From: an uncultured bacterium
GTDB taxonomy: Bacteria; Bacillota_I; Bacilli_A; RF39; UBA660
DNA: 64,000 bases
Reading direction: 5' to 3'
Assembly: GCA_947646655.1 (NCBI GenBank)
Contig: CANSHI010000003.1
Span: 40,722-104,721, forward strand
Positions 58,994 through 64,000 of the stretch are shown in pieces. Position 1 is the first letter of the stretch. The number at the start of each line of letters is the position of its first letter. The notes beneath the pieces are model-generated. The model made no database searches. It was not told the DNA's origin and saw only the letters and a list, made by a program, of their open reading frames with translations. The position numbers and the translations under genes are program-made.

Positions 58994-59036
58994 TATAAAT
59001 TTTAGTATTTTGCACATTCTAGTAAGGGTGATTAAA

Positions 59037-59474
59037 ATGTCAGGCGATAAAGAGCTACTAGAATATATGAAAAAAAATATCGATATGGGTTTAGAAGCTT
59101 TAGAAACTTTGGATAAACAGTTGGAGTCGACAGATAATAAAATTAAAAGTAATGTCGATAAAGCTATAGTTGAATATAGAGAATTTAAAGATCAAAATGA
59201 AAATTTACTAAGCGATTTGAATGTTGAACCTAAAAAAACTAATTTGTTTTCTTTGCTGATGGTTAAAATGAGCTCGAAAGCAGAATTTATGAAAGATAAT
59301 AGTGATTCTAAAATTGCCGATGCTCTCATACAAGGGTATAATATGGGAATTATAGATATTACTAAAAAGCTGAAGAAATATAAAGGGGAAGTATCTAAGA
59401 ATGTTTTAAAATTAGCGAGTGATTATAAGAAAATGATGGAAGCTAGTATCAAAGATATCAAGAAGTACCTTTAA
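59037..59474 (+). CDS. Small helical cytoplasmic protein, unknown
   Basis: ATG 59037 with AAGGGTG upstream. The 145-residue protein is almost wholly alpha-helical: KELLEYMKKNIDMGLEALET, LDKQLESTDNKI, DALIQGYNMGIIDITKKLKK. The shape suggests a bundle such as DUF3216/ferritin-like or ESX-like proteins, but metal ligands are absent. Unknown role. A terminator spans its stop. Confidence 0.58.
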   Translation: MSGDKELLEYMKKNIDMGLEALETLDKQLESTDNKIKSNVDKAIVEYREFKDQNENLLSDLNVEPKKTNLFSLLMVKMSSKAEFMKDNSDSKIADALIQGYNMGIIDITKKLKKYKGEVSKNVLKLASDYKKMMEASIKDIKKYL

Positions 59475-59490
59475 CTTCTTTTTTCTTTTC
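59461..59490 (+). terminator. Intrinsic terminator overlapping the stop at 59474
   Basis: AAGAAGT/ACTTCTT stem with a T-rich tail. Confidence 0.72.
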
Positions 59491-59537
59491 ATTAATGTTT
59501 AATTTTGTTATAATTGGGGTGAAGGAAGCGGTTAATA

Positions 59538-60098
59538 ATGAAAATAAGCGTTGGGGTTAGTAATAGACATGTTCATCTCACTAGAGATACATATGAATAC
59601 TTGTTCGAAGGAAAAGAATTGGAAAAGAGAAACGATTTAAATCAAGTTGGCGAATTTGCTTCTACAGATACAGTCGATATCGTTTATAACGGCAAGACTA
59701 TTCCACATGTTAGAGTATTAGGACCTTTTAGAAAGTATAATCAAATAGAATTATTGGGAAGTGATTTAAAAGAGTTAGGACTTGTGGCTCCCGTTAGGAG
59801 AAGTGGGGATTTAGACGATACTCCTTCTGTTATAATTAAAAATAATGATCGAAGCGTAGAAAGCGATGGAGTTATTAGAGCAGAAAGACATGTACATGTT
59901 CCTACTAGTAAAAAGAAAGAATTAGGTTTAGAGGAACGCGACGAGGTAATTCTTAAAACACCTTCTTCATCTTTTACTGCTTTTGTCAAAATATCTGATA
60001 ATGGTTATTTAGAAGTTCACATCGATAAAGATGAGGCTTTAGAATACGGTATAGAAAATCATCAAGAGGTAGAGATTTTAAATGTGGAAAATAGGTAA
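59538..60098 (+). CDS. pduL: PduL-type phosphate acyltransferase
   Basis: Transfers acyl groups between CoA and phosphate, giving acetyl- or propionyl-phosphate. The 186-residue protein has both halves of the PduL signature: VGVSNRHVHLT (residues 5-15) and RAERHVHVPTS (about 115), whose His residues bind zinc. The middle has GDLDDTPSVII. No microcompartment shell genes or targeting extension are seen, so it probably acts as a free phosphotransacetylase with an acetate kinase encoded elsewhere. It overlaps dusB by 17 bp. Confidence 0.85.
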   Translation: MKISVGVSNRHVHLTRDTYEYLFEGKELEKRNDLNQVGEFASTDTVDIVYNGKTIPHVRVLGPFRKYNQIELLGSDLKELGLVAPVRRSGDLDDTPSVIIKNNDRSVESDGVIRAERHVHVPTSKKKELGLEERDEVILKTPSSSFTAFVKISDNGYLEVHIDKDEALEYGIENHQEVEILNVENR

Positions 60099-61056
60099 TG
60101 TAGAAATAAATGGACCAATTGTAATGGCACCTATGGCAGGAATATCAAATTCGGCTTACAGAAAGATCATAAAACAAATGGGAGCAGATTTAATTTATGC
60201 CGAAATGGTAAGCGATAAGGCAATTGTCTATGACAATGCTAAAACTTATGATTTGTTAAAAATGGAAGAATCTGAAAGACCGATCGTACAACAAATTTTT
60301 GGTAGTGATCTAGAATCTTTTGTAGAAGCTGCTAAAAAAATAGAGAAGGTGATGAATCCCGATATAATCGATATCAATATGGGATGTCCAGTACCGAAGG
60401 TTGCTGTTAGAGCTCAAGCAGGAAGTGCACTTCTTAAAGATCCTAAAAAAATATATGAAATAGTAAAAGCAGTTGTCGAAGCGGTGTCTATACCAGTCAC
60501 TGTCAAAATAAGAAGTGGTTGGGATGAAAACCATATCAATGCCGTTCAGGTAGCACAAGTTATAGAAAAAGCAGGCGCTAGTGCAATCGCAGTGCATGCA
60601 CGTACGCGCAGTCAAGGCTACAGTGGAAAAGCAGATTGGAATATTATAAAAGAAGTAAAAAATGCAGTAAAAATTCCTGTTATAGGTAATGGAGATGTAA
60701 CGAGTCCAGAAGAATTTGTTAAAATGCTTCAAGTAACGGGGTGTGATGCAGTGATGATCGGGCGAGGAATATTAGGCAATCCTTGGCTAATTAGAGAGAT
60801 TAAAGAATACTTAGAACTCGGATATGTAAAAACGAAGCCTACCATTACTGAAAAAATAAATATGATAAAAAAACATTATGAAATAATGCTCGAAGATAAA
60901 CCAGAAAAGTTGGTAATGTTAGAAATAAGAAGTCATGCGATTTGGTATTTAAAAGGGATGCCTCATTCGAGTGAAATTAAAAATGCCATATGCATGGCAA
61001 AGAGTAGTGAAGAAATATTCGATATTTTAAATAAATATAGTCACACTTGCTCTTAA
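60082..61056 (+). CDS. dusB: tRNA-dihydrouridine synthase B
   Basis: An FMN enzyme reducing uridine in tRNA. The 324-residue protein has PIVMAPMAGISNSAYRKI, the catalytic Cys in INMGCPVPKV (about residue 103), VTVKIRSGWD, AVHARTRSQGYSG and VMIGRGILGNPW. Downstream of the active Cys the loop reads AVRAQAGSALL, against the common TKNGSGSALL, a small difference. The start lies inside pduL. Confidence 0.9.
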   Translation: MWKIGNVEINGPIVMAPMAGISNSAYRKIIKQMGADLIYAEMVSDKAIVYDNAKTYDLLKMEESERPIVQQIFGSDLESFVEAAKKIEKVMNPDIIDINMGCPVPKVAVRAQAGSALLKDPKKIYEIVKAVVEAVSIPVTVKIRSGWDENHINAVQVAQVIEKAGASAIAVHARTRSQGYSGKADWNIIKEVKNAVKIPVIGNGDVTSPEEFVKMLQVTGCDAVMIGRGILGNPWLIREIKEYLELGYVKTKPTITEKINMIKKHYEIMLEDKPEKLVMLEIRSHAIWYLKGMPHSSEIKNAICMAKSSEEIFDILNKYSHTCS

Positions 61057-61112
61057 TCAACTATTTTATGAGCCCTCTAAATGTTAGAATTTTAACATGG
61101 AGGCTTTAATAG

Positions 61113-61379
61113 ATGGCTATAAAATCAAAATTAGAAAAAGTTTATAAAATACAATGTGAAAAAGGTTACTATTTATTCAAGTTAAACTCCTTATTGGAAA
61201 AGAGAAATGTTACTAAAAACTCTGTCCTAGTTAAGAAAGAGATAGATTTTAACAGTATGCAAAAACTAGTCACTGGTAATTTGACACGAATAGATTTAAC
61301 TATAATTGCTAAATTATGCAATGAATTACATTGTAAAATAGACGATATAGTAGAATATGTAAACGAACAAGGAGACTAA
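61113..61379 (+). CDS. XRE-family small regulator
   Basis: The 88-residue protein has site GGAGG before the ATG. The helix-turn-helix covers KNSVLVKKEIDFNSMQKLVT and LTIIAKLCNELHCKIDDIVE. It resembles HTH_26-type XRE regulators common in mobile and chromosomal Firmicutes DNA. Target unknown. First of three XRE genes in 850 bp. Confidence 0.72.
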   Translation: MAIKSKLEKVYKIQCEKGYYLFKLNSLLEKRNVTKNSVLVKKEIDFNSMQKLVTGNLTRIDLTIIAKLCNELHCKIDDIVEYVNEQGD

Positions 61380-61397
61380 TTAGTCTTTTTATTTTTT
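61371..61397. terminator. Bidirectional terminator between convergent XRE genes
   Basis: AGACT/AGTCT stem with an AATT loop. T-rich exits on both strands. The plus-strand T tract overlaps the end of the minus gene. Confidence 0.68.
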
Positions 61398-61595
61398 GTA
61401 GTCCTCTAAAAAGAGTTCATCGGGTTTGACTTCTAAGGCATGACTTATTCTGAACGCTAAAGAATAGCTTAAAGTCTTTTTGCCTTTTTCAATGTAGCCT
61501 AAGTGTTGAGGCGTTATACCGATCTTTTTTGCTAAAGCAGCTAATGTATATCCTTTTCTCTTACGATAATATTGTAATGTCTTATGCACTTTCAT
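61389..61595 (-). CDS. XRE-family small regulator (minus strand)
   Basis: The 68-residue protein is essentially one helix-turn-helix domain: YRKRKGYTLAALAKKIGITP, HLGYIEKGKKTLSYSLAFRI and HALEVKPDELF. Divergent from the next XRE gene across a 76-bp intergenic region that may hold operator sites (rough inverted repeats GGCAATACC and ACCAGGTCACGGT). Confidence 0.82.
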   Translation of the reverse strand: MKVHKTLQYYRKRKGYTLAALAKKIGITPQHLGYIEKGKKTLSYSLAFRISHALEVKPDELFLEDYKK

Positions 61596-61679
61596 ATAAT
61601 TAGTATAGCAAAAAAAATATAAACTGGCAATACCAGGTCACGGTAAAATCCAAAATTTTATGGCACAATATTGTTGGTG

Positions 61680-61955
61680 ATGCTAATGGGCAGTAGAAAA
61701 CACGTCGAAGAGATAAAAATATTAAGAGGAAAAGTTTCTTATAACATTAGAAAATATAGAAAACAAAAAAAGTATACACAAGAAGAATTAGCGGAGATTG
61801 CTGATATATCATATGACTTTATGAGAAGGATCGAATCGTCCGAAGGGGAATGTGGATTTTCTGTGTTTACTTTATATAAAATCGCTCTTGCACTTAACGT
61901 AAGTATGGATAAATTAGTAGAGATAGAACTAAAAGAACAAGTCGATAGCAATTAA
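61680..61955 (+). CDS. XRE-family small regulator
   Basis: About 91 residues with a clear HTH: YRKQKKYTQEELAEIADISY and FMRRIESSEGECGFSVFTLY. The start is uncertain. ATG 61680 or 61686 are likely, the site is weak (TTGGTGA), and a -10-like CACAAT (61664-61669) is so close that the mRNA could be nearly leaderless. Its stop overlaps the convergent tmcAL stop by 4 bp. Confidence 0.75.
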   Translation: MLMGSRKHVEEIKILRGKVSYNIRKYRKQKKYTQEELAEIADISYDFMRRIESSEGECGFSVFTLYKIALALNVSMDKLVEIELKEQVDSN

Positions 61956-63034
61956 ATTTTTTTTATAATAGGTTTATTTAAGTATTCTAACTTTGTACTT
62001 GGGTCTTTTGTCAATTCATAATAAATGAGAGATATTTTATTTTCCATTGTAGAAGACTTAAAACTTAAATTATTATTTTTGAGACTTTTAAGATATAATT
62101 GTCCTCGAGTATTGAAGCCTAAAATTTTGTAGTCATAATGTTTATGAAGATCAGTTTTTTCTATACCTAAAAGAATATGCATGAGCATTCTTTTTAATCT
62201 CGATGTCGTATATCTTTTAGATTTTATTCGAGTTAAAAATTCTTCATAGTTGTTAGCTTTAGTTATTTCTTGCTTTAATTTATTTTCTAAACCTTCATCA
62301 ACTCCTAAATAAAAGTCTAAATGATTATCTGTTAAAATCTTGTATTTCAATAATGAATACATTTTAACTTCGTCTATTTCGTTTATCATGTTTATATTAT
62401 AAGGGGGAATAAATTTAGATATGTCTTTTTTATTTTTAAGTTTTTCTCTAATATTTGAGGCACTTACTATGTCGGCATCTGAACTTAAATCATCAAACTT
62501 GTTCGTCCTTTTTATAGTTTCTATTTTTATTTTAGGATTAATTTTTTGGATGGCTTTAAAGTAAGCTAAACCTAAGATGTCATTGCTTTCTAAAGTAATG
62601 TTTAAACTCTTATTGAGACTAGTCGGATAATTTAAACCGCTGGCTAAGTGTTTTTTGACTTTCGAATTGAAATTTTTATTATTTTCTAAAGAAGCTACTT
62701 TTTGTAATAGACTTAAATCATTTGATTCGCTTCCAAAGATCAAAGTATCGATCTTGGCTTCATTTAGTATTTTAATCGCATAGTAGGCAAAGTAATCTGC
62801 ACCATTAGTATTATAAACTGTAGGCAGTTCCAGTACTAAATCTACGCCATATTCGAGTGCTAAGGCGGTTTTGTTCCATTTACTTATTAAAGATATATCT
62901 CCTCTTTGTAATACATAGCTTCCAAGAACTAATATTAAAATAGAGTCTGGATATTTCTTTTTAATAGTGTTAATAAAATGAATATGTCCATTGTGAAGAG
63001 GGTTAAACTCACATATAATTCCTATTTTTTTCAT
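61952..63034 (-). CDS. tmcAL: tRNA(Met) cytidine acetate ligase
   Basis: The 360-residue protein matches TmcAL, which makes N4-acetylcytidine at the tRNA-Met elongator wobble position using acetate and ATP. Signatures: GIICEFNPLHNGH (nucleotidyltransferase HxGH), LVLGSYVLQRGDISLISKW, YGVDLVLELPTVY and DADIVSASNIREKL (ISxTxIR-like). GAGGTGTC precedes the ATG. The length is slightly short of the ~400 residues typical of the family; the C-terminal region is reduced. Confidence 0.85.
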   Translation of the reverse strand: MKKIGIICEFNPLHNGHIHFINTIKKKYPDSILILVLGSYVLQRGDISLISKWNKTALALEYGVDLVLELPTVYNTNGADYFAYYAIKILNEAKIDTLIFGSESNDLSLLQKVASLENNKNFNSKVKKHLASGLNYPTSLNKSLNITLESNDILGLAYFKAIQKINPKIKIETIKRTNKFDDLSSDADIVSASNIREKLKNKKDISKFIPPYNINMINEIDEVKMYSLLKYKILTDNHLDFYLGVDEGLENKLKQEITKANNYEEFLTRIKSKRYTTSRLKRMLMHILLGIEKTDLHKHYDYKILGFNTRGQLYLKSLKNNNLSFKSSTMENKISLIYYELTKDPSTKLEYLNKPIIKKI

Positions 63035-63124
63035 CTTGACACCTCAAGAGAATTTTAACAAAGTTTCAGTATTTATACAAGTTTTAAGCTTTAATGGGCA
63101 AAATAATTTTAGGTTGGTGGTTTT

Positions 63125-63781
63125 GTGGCGAGGGAACAGGAAAAACTAGATCTATTTAAATATTTTTGGATCTTTTTGATATGCTCTATAGTAGGAGCTT
63201 TATATGAAGAAATAGTTTATGTTATCGAGTATTATGTTAAAAATCATGCTTTTGATTATTCAGTTAGAAGAGGTGTATTTTGGGGTCCTATAAGTACGAT
63301 ATATGGATTTGGAGGTTTATTACTTGCTTTTTTGTTAATAAGGAAGAAGTATGGTTTTATTAGAACTTTTTTAACTTCAGCTATTTCTTTAGGTGTTATC
63401 GAATATGTTTTGTCTTATTTACAAGAGTTCGTAACGAGTACTAGATCGTGGGATTATAGTAATAAGTTATTAAATATTAATGGTAGAACGACAATACCTT
63501 ATATGTTATTTTGGGGGATACTCGGTATAGTTTTTGTTAAATTCGTTTATCCTCTTATAAACAAAGTACTAAAATTATTACAAAGACACTTTTATCGAAC
63601 TTTAACTATTACATTGTTTGTTTTAGTGTTTTGGGATATCGTTATAACGTGGAGTGCTCTTGGAAGGCGTGAGCTTAGGCAGAAAGGAATTGAACCTTAT
63701 ACAGTGGTTGGAAGATTTTATGATGAATATTTTGATGACGATTATATTAAAAAGAAATTTCCTAATATGGAAGAAAAGTGA
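63125..63781 (+). CDS. Putative ABC transporter permease, CmpB-like membrane protein
   Basis: The 218-residue protein starts with GTG 63125 after AGGTTGGTGG. Five or so membrane helices. The family pattern FLICSIVGALYEEIVYVIEY, RRGVFWGPISTIYGFGG and SRSWDYSNKLLNINGR-like (TRSWDYSNKLLNINGRT) is clear. It matches the PF06541-type family annotated as ABC transporter permease CmpB, although true transport function is unproven. Terminator at its 3' end. Confidence 0.8.
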   Translation: MAREQEKLDLFKYFWIFLICSIVGALYEEIVYVIEYYVKNHAFDYSVRRGVFWGPISTIYGFGGLLLAFLLIRKKYGFIRTFLTSAISLGVIEYVLSYLQEFVTSTRSWDYSNKLLNINGRTTIPYMLFWGILGIVFVKFVYPLINKVLKLLQRHFYRTLTITLFVLVFWDIVITWSALGRRELRQKGIEPYTVVGRFYDEYFDDDYIKKKFPNMEEK

Positions 63782-63800
63782 CTCCTTGGTCATTTTTTTT
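63778..63800 (+). terminator. Intrinsic terminator after the CmpB-like gene
   Basis: GTGAC/GGTCA stem with eight T residues, starting at the stop codon. Confidence 0.75.
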
Positions 63801-63855
63801 ATGGAAGTGATGAGAAAAAATTGATTTTGTCCAGTATAATATATATTAGAGGGTA

Positions 63856-63963
63856 CTATTTGGTTCTCTTGTAAATAGAAAGTGGAGTAAAAAAGAAGTA
63901 ATTATCGATACTTTAAATCTTAAAGACTATGAGATTCAACAATTAGCTCAAATGAAAAAGTAA
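63856..63963 (+). pseudogene. Short gene fragment near the right edge
   Basis: An open stretch of 35 residues (VLFGSLVNRKWSKKEVIIDT then LNLKDYEIQQLAQMKK) preceded by a stop and without a start codon or ribosome site. It looks like the end of a lost gene. Family unknown. The last ~40 bp of the window show nothing recognisable. Confidence 0.3.
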
Positions 63964-64000
63964 AATCCACTTTGAAGAGGTAAATTCCATAGATAAGTGG

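Noticed and set aside
2..63781. UGA reassigned to tryptophan, as in Mycoplasma-like relatives
   Set aside because: TGA ends several clear genes at the expected place (the Nudix gene, the ATP-grasp ligase, the minus-strand GT neighbour region), and Trp is encoded by TGG throughout.

Overview
The window is AT-rich DNA from a low-GC Gram-positive bacterium. Genes are tightly packed, Shine-Dalgarno sites of the AGGAGG type are frequent, and TAA, TAG and TGA all act as stops, so the standard bacterial code applies. Gene content (ftsA/ftsZ, an LtaS-like lipoteichoic acid synthase, TasA/SipW-type exported proteins, collagen-like surface proteins, U32 peptidase, TmcAL, PduL) points to an uncultured gut-type member of the Bacilli. 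That placement is inference, not a species call.

Layout. (1) 0.4-12.2 kb is an NAD salvage locus: pncA, pncB, Nudix hydrolase, nadE, then prs-like, nadD, pncC, and the regulator nrtR at the far end. The two NAD transcription units (421 and 6531) carry the same 65-bp element: a promoter followed by three spaced GTTAATAAC-type boxes and a conserved CAAGAG/CTCTTG hairpin. Between nadE and prs lie three tandem ~400-430 bp units that read as type I toxin-antitoxin modules: a ~24-residue hydrophobic peptide on the minus strand and a short convergent antisense RNA on the plus strand. Between pncC and nrtR sit an AIPR-family phage-resistance protein and an unknown partner. (2) 12.4-16.6 kb is a three-gene operon (alanine racemase, ATP-grasp ligase, asparagine-synthase homologue) that fits D-amino-acid or D-Asn peptidoglycan cross-bridge synthesis. 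(3) 16.7-24.96 kb is an accessory island: an Abi-alpha family protein, an HD/P-loop kinase fusion, a methyltransferase with an unknown N-terminal half, decayed IS256-like and DDE transposases, and a ~2.5 kb integrated element in tRNA-Gly. That element has a pMV158-type nick hairpin, a broken rep gene, a filamentous-phage-coat-like peptide and a tyrosine integrase.

(4) 25-34.9 kb holds envelope and housekeeping genes (LtaS-like, amidoligase, U32 peptidase, processive GT2, S1-domain protein). (5) 34.9-38.3 kb has five plus-strand tRNAs and two minus-strand tRNAs around surface proteins. (6) 38.5-57 kb is rich in exported proteins: a two-component system, TasA/SipW-like proteins, FtsA-FtsZ, a long collagen-like protein with its own glycosyltransferase, a P-type signal peptidase, a 900-residue adhesin-like protein, and two long paralogues plus a deleted third copy. 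(7) 57-64 kb is mainly housekeeping: RDD protein, YugP-like peptidase, PduL, DusB, three small XRE regulators, TmcAL and a CmpB-type permease.

The most unusual signals are the tandem type I toxin-antitoxin-like array inside the NAD locus, the shared three-box NAD control element, and the miniature rolling-circle/filamentous-phage-like element in tRNA-Gly.
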